Assembly (NCBI RefSeq): GCF_902706035.1
Contig: NZ_CACSJA010000046.1
Coordinates: 1 to 33,820, forward strand
Origin: Pantoea sp. 18069
GTDB lineage: Bacteria; Pseudomonadota; Gammaproteobacteria; Burkholderiales; Burkholderiaceae_C
Direction of reading: 5' to 3'
Length of the DNA stretch: 33,820 nucleotides
The notes under the pieces were generated by a model. The model did not search any database and had not been told where the DNA came from. It was given only the letters and a program-made list of their open reading frames with translations. Shown piece by piece: positions 1 through 7,109 of this stretch. Position numbers and translations under genes: made by a program. Each line of letters begins with the position of its first letter. The stretch's first letter is position 1.

Positions 1-158
<158 letters not shown>

Positions 159-183
159 TTCTTAGCACTACTAGGAATTAACC

Positions 184-495
184 ATGTCCAAGCAAAAAAT
201 CCGCATCCGCCTGAAGGCGTTTGACTACAAGCTGATCGACCAATCGGCTGCTGAAATCGTCGACACCGCCAAGCGCACCGGCGCGATCGTCAAGGGTCCC
301 GTGCCCCTGCCGACCCGCATGAAGCGTTTCGACATCCTGCGCTCGCCCCACGTCAACAAGACCAGCCGCGATCAGCTCGAAATCCGTACCCACCAGCGTC
401 TCATGGACATCGTGGACCCCACGGACAAGACCGTTGACGCGCTGATGAAGCTGGACCTGCCAGCTGGCGTGGACGTCGAAATCAAGCTGCAATAA
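184..495 (+). CDS. rpsJ: 30S ribosomal protein S10
   Basis: S10 is a 30S head protein and, as NusE, part of antitermination complexes with NusB. The 103-residue product matches the family's usual length and begins MSKQKIRIRLKAFDYKLIDQ, with the conserved PLPTR and SPHVNKTSRDQ segments. The start is supported by a GGA-containing Shine-Dalgarno in AGGAATTAACC just before the ATG. It follows tuf closely but is separated from rplC by 204 nt of structured sequence, so it may be transcribed mainly with the str operon. Confidence 0.98.
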   Translation: MSKQKIRIRLKAFDYKLIDQSAAEIVDTAKRTGAIVKGPVPLPTRMKRFDILRSPHVNKTSRDQLEIRTHQRLMDIVDPTDKTVDALMKLDLPAGVDVEIKLQ

Positions 496-503
496 GTTCT
501 TCA

Positions 504-573
504 AAGGCTCTTTCGAGAGCCTTGCAAGGTCTTGATCTAACGCGAACTTGCTTGAAAAAGCAGTTCGCGTTAG
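504..573 (+). promoter_or_regulatory. Two leader hairpins between rpsJ and rplC
   Basis: Hairpin 1 is a perfect 8-bp stem AAGGCTCT / AGAGCCTT with a TTCG loop (504-523). Hairpin 2 is a perfect 12-bp stem CTAACGCGAACT (537-548) / AGTTCGCGTTAG (562-573), continued by GC/GC past one bulged T. Together with the terminator-like hairpin at 583-606 they fill the gap ahead of rplC. In E. coli the structured S10 leader that responds to L4 lies before rpsJ; here the structure lies after it. A leader or autoregulatory role is inference. Confidence 0.5.
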
Positions 574-576
574 AAT
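548..576 (+). promoter_or_regulatory. Possible promoter for rplC-rpsQ
   Basis: TAGAAT (571-576) matches the -10 consensus at 5 of 6 positions and lies 17 nt after TTGCTT (548-553), a weak -35. It overlaps the second arm of leader hairpin 2. A start near 583 would leave a leader of about 115 nt before rplC. If so, rpsJ and rplC-rpsQ would be separately controlled. The weak -35 keeps confidence low. Confidence 0.3.
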
Positions 577-582
577 TTGGGG

Positions 583-606
583 CTTCGCCTTTCTTGGCGA
601 AGTTTT
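583..606 (+). terminator. Terminator-like hairpin (possible attenuator) before rplC
   Basis: The stem CTTCGCC (583-589) / GGCGAAG (596-602) has a TTTCTT loop and is followed by TTTTATT, the form of an intrinsic terminator. It lies 94 nt upstream of the rplC start, inside the S10 cluster. It could end part of the tuf-rpsJ transcript or act as an attenuator. If the candidate promoter just upstream is real, this hairpin would be at the very 5' end of that RNA and unlikely to terminate it. Confidence 0.45.
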
Positions 607-699
607 ATTAACCTTCTTTCGTGCGCAGAGTCCGCAAGGGCTAAGGGCGCAACGCTGGGCCAATTGCAGTTACAGCGGCGAAAGTTTTGGAGCAAACAA

Positions 700-1374
700 A
701 TGAGTCTGAGCAACTCCCTGGGGTTGCTGGGTCGCAAGGTGGGCATGATGCGTCTGTTCACTGATGACGGGGACGCAGTGCCCGTCACGGTGGTGGATGT
801 GTCCAACAACCGTGTGACTCAGGTCAAAACCCAAGAGAACGATGGCTACGTGGCCCTGCAGGTCACGTTCGGTTCGCGCCGCGCTTCGCGCGTGACCAAG
901 CCCCAAGCCGGCCACCTTGCCAAGGCAGGTGTCGAAGCCGGTGAAGTGACCCGCGAATTCCCCGTGACGGCCGAAGTGGCTGGCAAGTACGCCGCTGGCG
1001 CTACGCTGCCTGTCGCCGAACTGTTCGCTGTGGGCCAGAAGGTGGACGTGCAAGGCACTTCCATTGGTAAGGGCTTCGCTGGCACGATCAAGCGTCACAA
1101 CTTCCGTTCGCAGCGCGCTTCGCACGGTAACAGCCGTTCGCACAATGTCCCTGGTTCCATTTCGATGGCACAAGATCCAGGCCGCGTGTTCCCCGGCAAG
1201 AAGATGACGGGTCACATGGGCGACGAGACCGTGACGACGCAAAACCTCGACGTGGTTCGCATTGACGAAGCACGCCAACTGCTCTTGATCAAGGGCGCTG
1301 TTCCGGGCTCCAAGGGTGGCTTCGTGATGGTGCGTCCCGCAGTCAAGGCTAAACCTTCTCAAGGAGCGAACTAA
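700..1374 (+). CDS. rplC: 50S ribosomal protein L3
   Basis: L3 is an early 50S assembly protein that reaches towards the peptidyl transferase centre. The 224-residue product begins MSLSNSLGLLGRKVGMMR and has the conserved SIGKGFAGTIKRHNF and SHGNSRSHNVPGSI stretches around residues 130-160. I chose the ATG at 700 because TTTTGGAGC lies 8-14 nt before it and the L3 N-terminus begins there; the frame stays open upstream but that part does not resemble L3. The stop overlaps the rplD start (TAATG). Confidence 0.96.
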   Translation: MSLSNSLGLLGRKVGMMRLFTDDGDAVPVTVVDVSNNRVTQVKTQENDGYVALQVTFGSRRASRVTKPQAGHLAKAGVEAGEVTREFPVTAEVAGKYAAGATLPVAELFAVGQKVDVQGTSIGKGFAGTIKRHNFRSQRASHGNSRSHNVPGSISMAQDPGRVFPGKKMTGHMGDETVTTQNLDVVRIDEARQLLLIKGAVPGSKGGFVMVRPAVKAKPSQGAN

Positions 1375-1997
1375 TGCAGCTCGAACTCCTGAATGAACAA
1401 GGCCAGGCAGCATCGTCGTTCGATGTGCCCGAAACTGTGTTCGGTCGTGAATTCAACGAAGACCTGATCCATCAACTGGTCGTCGCCTACCGTGCCAACG
1501 CACGCCAAGGCACGCGCGCCCAGAAGGATCGCGAGCAAGTCCGTCACTCGACGGCCAAGCCGTTCAAGCAAAAGGGTACGGGCCGCGCTCGTGCCGGTAT
1601 GACTTCCTCGCCTCTGTGGCGTGGGGGCGGTCGCATCTTCCCGAATCTGCCTGAAGAAAACTTCACGCAGAAGATCAACAAGAAGATGTACCGTGCCGGC
1701 ATGGCTTCCATCCTGTCGCAGCTGGCCCGTGAAGGCCGTCTGGCAGTCGTGGACTCGCTGACGCTCGATACGCCCAAGACCAAGGTGCTGGCCGACAAGT
1801 TCAAGGCCATGAACCTGGCCGAGTCGGTGATGGTGATCGCTGACGAAGTGGACGAAAACCTGTACCTGGCTTCCCGCAACCTGAAGAACGTGTTCGTTGT
1901 CGAACCACGTTATGCCGACCCCGTGTCGCTGGTGCATTACAAGAAAGTGCTCGTCACCAAGGGCGCAATCGACAAACTCAAGGAGATGTTCGCATGA
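1374..1997 (+). CDS. rplD: 50S ribosomal protein L4
   Basis: L4 is a 50S protein of the exit-tunnel constriction and in E. coli the autoregulator of the S10 operon. The 207 residues include the tunnel-loop sequence KQKGTGRARAGMTSSPLWRGG near residues 63-83. Its ATG shares one base with the rplC stop, and its own end overlaps rplW by four bases (ATGA), so translation is probably coupled. It is the natural candidate ligand for the structured leader before rplC, which is inference. Confidence 0.97.
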   Translation: MQLELLNEQGQAASSFDVPETVFGREFNEDLIHQLVVAYRANARQGTRAQKDREQVRHSTAKPFKQKGTGRARAGMTSSPLWRGGGRIFPNLPEENFTQKINKKMYRAGMASILSQLAREGRLAVVDSLTLDTPKTKVLADKFKAMNLAESVMVIADEVDENLYLASRNLKNVFVVEPRYADPVSLVHYKKVLVTKGAIDKLKEMFA

Positions 1998-2308
1998 GCA
2001 CACTCAAGTTTGACGAAGGTCGTCTGATGCAAGTGCTGGTCGCTCCCATCGTGTCCGAAAAGGCCACCATGGTTGCTGAAAAGTCCAACGTCGTGACGTT
2101 CAAGGTGCTGCAGAGCGCTACCAAGCCAGAAATCAAGGCCGCTGTGGAATTGATGTTCAAGGTGGAAGTCGCGAAGATCTCTGTGCTGAACACCAAGGGC
2201 AAGGCCAAGCGCTTTGGCAAGACCATGGGTCGCCGCGACAACGTTCGCAAGGCCTACGTCATGCTCAAGCCAGGTCAAGAGCTGAATCTGTCTGGGGAGG
2301 CCGCTTAA
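1994..2308 (+). CDS. rplW: 50S ribosomal protein L23
   Basis: L23 sits at the polypeptide exit and is the docking site for trigger factor and SRP. The 104-residue protein carries the family signature VLVAPIVSEKATMVAE near the N-terminus and TKGKAKRFGK in the middle. It starts inside the rplD stop (ATGA overlap) and its TAA is immediately followed by the rplB ATG, so the three genes are tightly packed and probably translationally coupled. Confidence 0.97.
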   Translation: MSTLKFDEGRLMQVLVAPIVSEKATMVAEKSNVVTFKVLQSATKPEIKAAVELMFKVEVAKISVLNTKGKAKRFGKTMGRRDNVRKAYVMLKPGQELNLSGEAA

Positions 2309-3133
2309 ATGGCAGTCATCAAACTCAAGCCCACGACGCCTGGTCAACGCGGTGCCGTCAAGGTCACGCGCGATCACCTGCACAAGGGCGAGCCGTATGC
2401 ACCCCTGCTGGAACCCCAGTTCCAGAAGGCTGGCCGCAACAACAACGGCCACATCACCACCCGTCACAAGGGCGGTGGTCACAAGCATCACTACCGCGTG
2501 GTGGACTTCCGTCGCAACAAGGACGGCATCCCCGCAAAGGTCGAGCGTATTGAATACGATCCCAACCGTACGGCCCACATCGCTCTGGTGTGCTATGCCG
2601 ACGGTGAGCGTCGCTACATCATTGCGCCTCGCAACCTGGAAGTGGGCGCGACCATTGTCAGCGGTTCGGAAGCTCCGATCCGCGTGGGCAACACCCTGCC
2701 TATCCGCAACATCCCCGTGGGCTCGACCATTCACTGCATCGAATTGCAAGTGGGCGGCGGTGCACAGATCGCGCGTTCCGCAGGTACCTCCGCCACGTTG
2801 CTGGCCCGTGAAGGCGTCTACGCTCAAGTGCGTATGCGTTCGGGCGAAGTGCGCAAGATTCACATCGAGTGCCGTGCAACCCTGGGCGAAGTCGCCAACG
2901 AAGAACACAGCCTGCGCCGTCTGGGCAAGGCCGGTGTGAAGCGCTGGATGGGTATTCGTCCTACCGTTCGCGGTGTGGTGATGAACCCTGTGGATCACCC
3001 GCACGGTGGTGGTGAAGGCAAGACCGGTGAAGGTCGTCACGCAGTTGACCCATGGGGCAACCTGACGAAGGGCTACCGTACCCGTAACAACAAACGCACG
3101 CAATCGATGATTGTGTCGCGTCGTAAAAAGTAA
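2309..3133 (+). CDS. rplB: 50S ribosomal protein L2
   Basis: L2 is a core 50S protein needed for subunit joining and peptidyl transferase activity. The 274-residue length is standard. The motif DHPHGGGEGK near the C-terminus contains His230, corresponding to the functionally important His229 of the E. coli protein. The basic C-terminus ends SRRKK. The ATG follows the rplW stop with no gap; rpsS starts 10 nt after this gene. Confidence 0.98.
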   Translation: MAVIKLKPTTPGQRGAVKVTRDHLHKGEPYAPLLEPQFQKAGRNNNGHITTRHKGGGHKHHYRVVDFRRNKDGIPAKVERIEYDPNRTAHIALVCYADGERRYIIAPRNLEVGATIVSGSEAPIRVGNTLPIRNIPVGSTIHCIELQVGGGAQIARSAGTSATLLAREGVYAQVRMRSGEVRKIHIECRATLGEVANEEHSLRRLGKAGVKRWMGIRPTVRGVVMNPVDHPHGGGEGKTGEGRHAVDPWGNLTKGYRTRNNKRTQSMIVSRRKK

Positions 3134-3143
3134 GGGGTAGCAA

Positions 3144-3422
3144 ATGACTCGTTCTCTCAAAAAGGGTCCGTTTGTTGACCATCACTTGGTCGCCAAGGTC
3201 GAGAAGGCCGTTGCAACCAAGGATAAGAAGCCAGTCAAGACCTGGTCGCGTCGTTCCATGGTCCTGCCCGATTTCATCGGCCTGACCATTGCCGTGCACA
3301 ACGGCAAGCAACACGTGCCGGTCTATGTTACGGACCAGATGGTGGGCCATAAGCTCGGCGAATTCGCCTTGACGCGCACCTTCAAGGGTCACCCCGCGGA
3401 CAAAAAAGTCCAGAAGAAGTAA
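3144..3422 (+). CDS. rpsS: 30S ribosomal protein S19
   Basis: S19 is a 30S head protein that forms a complex with S13 and contacts the A-site finger of 23S rRNA. The 92 residues begin MTRSLKKGPFVDHHL and contain KTWSRRSMVLPDFIGLTI and VGHKLGEFALTRTFKGH, the typical S19 blocks. A GGGG-containing Shine-Dalgarno (AAGGGGTAGCAA) precedes the ATG. It lies in the conserved order between rplB and rplV. Confidence 0.98.
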   Translation: MTRSLKKGPFVDHHLVAKVEKAVATKDKKPVKTWSRRSMVLPDFIGLTIAVHNGKQHVPVYVTDQMVGHKLGEFALTRTFKGHPADKKVQKK

Positions 3423-3431
3423 GGAACGACC

Positions 3432-3764
3432 ATGTCTGAAACACGTGCAGTCCTCCGGGGCGTCCGTCTGTCGGTGGACAAGGGTCGCCTGGTCGCTGAT
3501 TTGATCCGCGGCAAGAAGGTCGATCAAGCTCTGAACATCCTGACGTTCACGCAGAAAAAAGCTGCTGTGATCATCAAGAAGGTTCTGGAGTCCGCCATTG
3601 CCAACGCTGAGCACAACGACGGCGCCGATATCGACGATCTGAAGATCACCACGATCTACGTCGAACAAGGCACCACGCTCAAGCGCTTCACCGCGCGCGC
3701 CAAAGGCCGCGGCAATCGTATCAGCAAGCCCACGTGCCATGTGTACGTGACGGTTGGCAACTGA
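3432..3764 (+). CDS. rplV: 50S ribosomal protein L22
   Basis: L22 lines the exit tunnel opposite L4 and is a known site of macrolide-resistance mutations. The 110-residue product contains KGRLVADLIRGKKVDQAL and the highly conserved LESAIANAEHNDGADIDDL; the beta-hairpin region reads TLKRFTARAKGRGNRI. The N-terminus (MSETRAVLRGVRLS) is short as in other betaproteobacteria. It is preceded by a GGA-type ribosome-binding site (TAAGGAACGACC). Confidence 0.97.
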   Translation: MSETRAVLRGVRLSVDKGRLVADLIRGKKVDQALNILTFTQKKAAVIIKKVLESAIANAEHNDGADIDDLKITTIYVEQGTTLKRFTARAKGRGNRISKPTCHVYVTVGN

Positions 3765-3779
3765 AAGGCCTGGAAGAAT

Positions 3780-4661
3780 ATGGGACAGAAAATCCATCCT
3801 ACCGGCTTCCGTCTGGCTGTGAGCCGGAACTGGGCCAGCCGTTGGTACGCGAGCAACCGTGACTTCGCCGGCATGCTGGCCGAAGACATCAAGGTTCGCG
3901 AGTACCTGAAGGCCAAGCTGAAGAACGCCGCTGTGTCGCGTATCCTGATCGAGCGTCCTGCAAAGAACGCCCGTATCACGATCTACTCGGCGCGTCCCGG
4001 TGTGGTGATCGGCAAGAAGGGTGAAGACATCGAGAACCTCAAGAAGGAACTCGCTATTCGCCTGGGCGTGCCAGTGGCAGTGAACATCGAAGAAGTGCGC
4101 AAGCCCGAAATCGATGCCAAGCTGATCGCTGACTCGATCACCCAACAGCTCGAAAAGCGCATCATGTTCCGCCGTGCCATGAAGCGCGCCATGCAAAACG
4201 CCATGCGTTTGGGCGCTCTGGGCATCAAGATCATGTCGTCGGGCCGTTTGAACGGTATCGAAATCGCTCGTTGCGAATGGTATCGCGAAGGTCGCGTGCC
4301 ACTTCACACCCTGCGTGCCGACATCGACTATGGCTTCTCCGAAGCCAAGACCACCTACGGCATCATCGGTGTCAAGGTGTGGGTGTACAAGGGTGACACT
4401 CTGGGCCGCAACGACCTGCCTCTGGCAGAGACGCCGCGTCCCGAAGAAGAGCGTCGCCCCCGTGGCCCGCGTCGCGACAGCCGTAATGGCGACCGCAACG
4501 CCGGCCCCGGTCGTGGTGCACCTCGCCGCCCAGTGGGTGGCAACGTGGCTCCGGCCGACGGCAGCGATAAGCCTGCCGGCGCCGGTGCCGACACCAACGC
4601 CGTTAAGCGCGTTCGCAAGGCAGACGCGCCCGCTACAGCAGCGGACGGTAAAGGAGAATAA
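3780..4661 (+). CDS. rpsC: 30S ribosomal protein S3 with long basic C-terminal tail
   Basis: S3 lies at the mRNA entry of the 30S subunit and has helicase-related function with S4 and S5. It begins MGQKIHPTGFRL; the KH domain carries the loop GVVIGKKGEDIENL near residues 73-86, and the C-terminal domain includes MSSGRLNGIEIARCEWY. At 293 residues it is about 60 longer than the E. coli protein. The extra sequence, from about residue 216, is rich in Arg, Gly, Pro and Ala (for example RRPRGPRRDSRNGD) and looks disordered. Extended S3 tails are usual in this bacterial group, so this is not a sign of error. Confidence 0.97.
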   Translation: MGQKIHPTGFRLAVSRNWASRWYASNRDFAGMLAEDIKVREYLKAKLKNAAVSRILIERPAKNARITIYSARPGVVIGKKGEDIENLKKELAIRLGVPVAVNIEEVRKPEIDAKLIADSITQQLEKRIMFRRAMKRAMQNAMRLGALGIKIMSSGRLNGIEIARCEWYREGRVPLHTLRADIDYGFSEAKTTYGIIGVKVWVYKGDTLGRNDLPLAETPRPEEERRPRGPRRDSRNGDRNAGPGRGAPRRPVGGNVAPADGSDKPAGAGADTNAVKRVRKADAPATAADGKGE

Positions 4662-4663
4662 AC

Positions 4664-5080
4664 ATGCTGCAACCTGCTCGCCGCAAATATCGCAAGGAGC
4701 AAAAGGGTCGCAACACCGGTGTTGCAACGCGAGGTAACTCCGTTGCATTCGGTGACTTCGGCCTGAAATCCACGGATCGTGGCCGTTTGACGGCCCGCCA
4801 GATCGAAGCTGCACGTCGTGCAATTTCCCGTCACGTGAAGCGTGGTGGCCGTATCTGGATCCGTGTGTTCCCTGACAAGCCAATCTCGACCAAGCCCGCA
4901 GAAGTGCGTATGGGTAACGGTAAGGGCAACCCTGAGTACTACGTCGCTGAAATTCAGCCCGGCAAGGTGCTCTACGAAATCGTGGGTGTGCCAGAAGAAT
5001 TGGCACGTGAAGCGTTCCGCCTGGCTGCTGCCAAGCTGCCGCTGCGCACCACGTTCGTTGCACGCCACATTGGCGCTTAA
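4664..5080 (+). CDS. rplP: 50S ribosomal protein L16
   Basis: L16 organises the A-site tRNA architecture on the 50S subunit. The 138 residues begin MLQPARRKYRKEQKGRN and contain GRLTARQIEAARRAI and the GNPEYYVAEI block. A GGAGAA ribosome-binding site (AAAGGAGAATAAAC) overlaps the end of rpsC, and the ATG lies 2 nt after the rpsC stop, suggesting coupled translation. Confidence 0.97.
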   Translation: MLQPARRKYRKEQKGRNTGVATRGNSVAFGDFGLKSTDRGRLTARQIEAARRAISRHVKRGGRIWIRVFPDKPISTKPAEVRMGNGKGNPEYYVAEIQPGKVLYEIVGVPEELAREAFRLAAAKLPLRTTFVARHIGA

Positions 5081-5095
5081 TCAGGAGAATTCAAA

Positions 5096-5293
5096 ATGAC
5101 GAAAACTACTGAATTGCGCCAAAAAGACGTTACCGGCCTCGAAGCTGAAATCAAGTCCTTGCAAAAGGCGCATTTCGGCCTGCGCATGCAGAAGGCTACG
5201 CAACAATTGGCCAACACGAATACGCTGCGCACCACGCGCCGTGATATCGCTCGTGCCAAGACCATCCTTGCTGAAAAGCAAGCCGCCAAGTAA
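5096..5293 (+). CDS. rpmC: 50S ribosomal protein L29
   Basis: L29 is a small helical-hairpin protein near the exit tunnel, next to L23. The 65-residue product begins MTKTTELRQKDVTGLEAEIK and has NTNTLRTTRRDIARAKTIL in the second helix, as expected. A clear Shine-Dalgarno (TCAGGAGAATTCAAA) precedes the ATG. It lies between rplP and rpsQ in the universal order. Confidence 0.96.
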   Translation: MTKTTELRQKDVTGLEAEIKSLQKAHFGLRMQKATQQLANTNTLRTTRRDIARAKTILAEKQAAK

Positions 5294-5304
5294 TAGGAGC
5301 CGAC

Positions 5305-5574
5305 ATGACGGAAGCTAAAAAATCCCTCAAGCGCACCTTGGTTGGCAAGGTGGTCAGCGACAAGCGTCAAAAGACTGTGACCGTGCTGGTCGAACGCCGT
5401 GTGAAGCACGAGCTGTACGGCAAGATCGTGGCCAAGTCGAGCAAGTACCACGCCCATGATGAAAATGGCGAATACAAGCTCGGCGACACCATCGAAATCA
5501 CGGAAAGCCGTCCTTTGTCCAAGACCAAGAACTGGGTTGCGACCCGTTTGGTGCAAAAGGCTGGCCTGCTCTAA
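5305..5574 (+). CDS. rpsQ: 30S ribosomal protein S17
   Basis: S17 is a primary 16S rRNA-binding OB-fold protein. The 89 residues include RTLVGKVVSDKRQKTVTVLVERR and the KYHAHDENGEYKLGD segment, diagnostic for S17. TAGGAGCCGAC provides the ribosome-binding site. This is the last gene of the S10 cluster here: an intrinsic terminator follows and rplN does not. Confidence 0.97.
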   Translation: MTEAKKSLKRTLVGKVVSDKRQKTVTVLVERRVKHELYGKIVAKSSKYHAHDENGEYKLGDTIEITESRPLSKTKNWVATRLVQKAGLL

Positions 5575-5606
5575 AGCCTCTCAGGCCTTAGTGCTGCAAA
5601 GCTGAG

Positions 5607-5636
5607 AAAAACGACCCACAATGTGGGTCGTTTTTT
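5607..5636 (+). terminator. Intrinsic terminator after rpsQ
   Basis: A perfect stem of about 12 bp, AAAACGACCCAC / GTGGGTCGTTTT, with a 3-nt loop (5620-5622) runs into TTTTTTC. It begins 33 nt after the rpsQ stop and cleanly ends the S10 transcript. Confidence 0.92.
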
Positions 5637-5691
5637 CGTTTGGGGGCGGCGCTTTTGCGCGGCCCGTTTTTAACTGGAACCGGAGCTTTAC

Positions 5692-6198
5692 ATGATCAAA
5701 GTTGGAGATACCCTGCCCGCCGTCACGCTGACAGAATACGTTGCCGTCGAAGGCAATGGCTGCAGCATCGGCCCGAGCGCCGTGAACGTGCAGGAAGCTG
5801 CCGCAGGCAAGACCGTGGCCATCGTGGCCGTGCCTGGCGCCTTCACGCCCACCTGCTCCGAAAAGCACCTGCCCGGTTATGTGGAGCAGGCCGATGCGCT
5901 CAAGGCCGCCGGCGTCGACGAAATCTGGTGCCTGTCGGTCAACGACGCATTCGTGATGGGTGCCTGGGGCCGCGACCAGAACGTCGGCAGCAAGGTGCGC
6001 ATGATCGGTGACGGTGATGCCGCTTTCGCCAAGGCCACGGGCCTGACGCTGGACCTCAACGGCAAGGGCCTGGGCCTGCGCAGCAACCGCTACTCGATGC
6101 TGGTCAAGGACGGCAAGGTCGTTCAGCTCAACGTTGAAGGCCCAGGCAAGTTCGAAGTCAGCGACGCTGCCACCCTGTTGGCCCAGGCCAAGGCCTGA
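5692..6198 (+). CDS. Peroxiredoxin (Prx5/AhpC-TSA family)
   Basis: This is a thiol peroxidase of the Prx5 type that reduces H2O2 or organic hydroperoxides. The peroxidatic site is PGAFTPTCSEKHLPG with Cys55; the following block EIWCLSVNDAFVMGAWG contains Cys80 and is typical of Prx5. The 168-residue length is normal for a free-standing enzyme, with no fused glutaredoxin domain. The resolving partner cannot be read from sequence; Cys24 or an external thiol are possible. The start has the ribosome-binding site CCGGAGC. It has terminators on both sides, so it is probably a single-gene unit. Cytoplasmic; no signal peptide. Confidence 0.93.
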   Translation: MIKVGDTLPAVTLTEYVAVEGNGCSIGPSAVNVQEAAAGKTVAIVAVPGAFTPTCSEKHLPGYVEQADALKAAGVDEIWCLSVNDAFVMGAWGRDQNVGSKVRMIGDGDAAFAKATGLTLDLNGKGLGLRSNRYSMLVKDGKVVQLNVEGPGKFEVSDAATLLAQAKA

Positions 6199-6236
6199 CC
6201 CTTCCTACCCTGCGGCGCAGCCCGCGGCGGAAAATG

Positions 6237-6262
6237 AAAGAGCGCCTGGCGCTCTTTTTTTT
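6237..6262 (+). terminator. Intrinsic terminator after the peroxiredoxin gene
   Basis: The stem AAAGAGCGC (6237-6245) / GCGCTCTTT (6249-6257) with loop CTG runs into a T tract ending at 6262. It begins 39 nt after the peroxiredoxin stop. Confidence 0.9.
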
Positions 6263-6289
6263 CGGCTGCTGCGGGCCGGGCCAGGACTT

Positions 6290-6556
6290 AGAACGTGTTC
6301 ACGATCTCTTCGCGCCGCGACAGCGCCTTGGCGGGATGGGATGCTAGGCGCAGTACCGCAGCAATAGCCCTGCTATTGCGAGGATCTGCAACGACGCAGA
6401 CCGCCCGCCAAGGCACTGTCCCGAAGGGTTGGGACGAAATCGGGCGATTTCTTCGCGCTGCAGCTTGCTTGCACCCCGGTGCAAGCTGCGCCCCAGCGCT
6501 TCGAACTCATCCCGATTGCGTCCCAACGCGACGCGTTGAGATCATGAACACGTTCT
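6290..6556. repeat. 267-bp palindromic MITE-like element
   Basis: The ends are inverted repeats: AGAACGTGTTCACGATCTC (6290-6308) against the complement of 6538-6556, 18 of 19 identical. Inside are nested stems: GACAGCGCCTTGGCGGG pairs with CCCGCCAAGGCACTGTC (16/17), GCAATAGC / GCTATTGC, TGGGACGAAATCGGG with CCCGATTGCGTCCCA (14/15), and CTTGCACC / GGTGCAAG. There is no coding sequence. TA dinucleotides flank the ends (6289-6290 and 6557-6558), loosely compatible with an IS630/mariner-type target. Its right edge overlaps the GNAT stop codon. Mobility is inference; only one copy is in this window. Confidence 0.75.
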
Positions 6557-7047
6557 TAGAACAGTTCGGCCTTGAGGTAATGGGCGCCGGCCATGGGATT
6601 GAAGTAATAGGGCGGAATTTCCTCGAAACCGAGCTCGGTATAGAGCGCGCGCGCGGCTTCCATGTCGTCGAGGGTGTCGAGCAGCACGCAGTCGTAGCCC
6701 GCCTGCCGTGCAATATCGAGCATGGCGGCAGTGAGTTCGCGGCCCAGGCCGAAGCCGCGAAACGGCCGGCGCACATACAGCCGCTTCATTTCTGCGGCAT
6801 TCGGATAGTCGCTGGTGTCCAGCGGACGCAGGGCGCAGCAACCTGCCAGCGCACCGTCGACGGTGGCCAGCAGCAACTGCCCGCGCGGCGGTGCGTATTC
6901 ACCGGGCAGGTGGGCCAGTTCGGCCGCGAAATTCTGAAATTCCAGATCAATGCCCGTGCTGTGAGCGTATTCCTCGAAGATCTGGCGTACGACGTCCAGA
7001 TCTTGCGGGAAGGTCGCTGTCAGCAGGGCCACAGAAGGCTTATCCAC
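6556..7047 (-). CDS. GNAT-family N-acetyltransferase
   Basis: A GCN5-related acetyltransferase of unknown acceptor. The acetyl-CoA-binding motif A is MKRLYVRRPFRGFGLGRELT (R/Q-x-x-G-x-G/A type), followed by LLDTLDDMEAARALYTELGF and a C-terminal YYFNPMAGAHYLKAEL strand, the usual GNAT order. Start is uncertain: the frame opens at a TTG at 7113, but the GTG at 7047 (163 residues, beginning DKPSVALL) fits the fold better; neither has a good Shine-Dalgarno, and TACACT, a possible -10, lies between them. The TAA stop lies in the terminal repeat of the adjacent MITE-like element. The gene follows the cytochrome b561 gene closely and may be co-transcribed. Confidence 0.85.
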   Translation of the reverse strand: MDKPSVALLTATFPQDLDVVRQIFEEYAHSTGIDLEFQNFAAELAHLPGEYAPPRGQLLLATVDGALAGCCALRPLDTSDYPNAAEMKRLYVRRPFRGFGLGRELTAAMLDIARQAGYDCVLLDTLDDMEAARALYTELGFEEIPPYYFNPMAGAHYLKAELF

Positions 7048-7109
7048 AGGCGGAGCGAAAAACAACGGAACCCGAAGTGTAGCGGCATGTGCCCGGTATG
7101 GTGAAGGCC

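Noticed and set aside
2961..5063. A 700-codon open frame on the - strand opposite the S10 genes
   Set aside because: It is antisense to rplB through rplP, which are unmistakable ribosomal genes; codon-bias shadow.
7040..7048. A perfect DnaA-box 9-mer (TTATCCACA)
   Set aside because: It is a single site with no cluster, no AT-rich unwinding region and no dnaA/dnaN/gidA nearby; one such match in 34 kb is not unlikely by chance.
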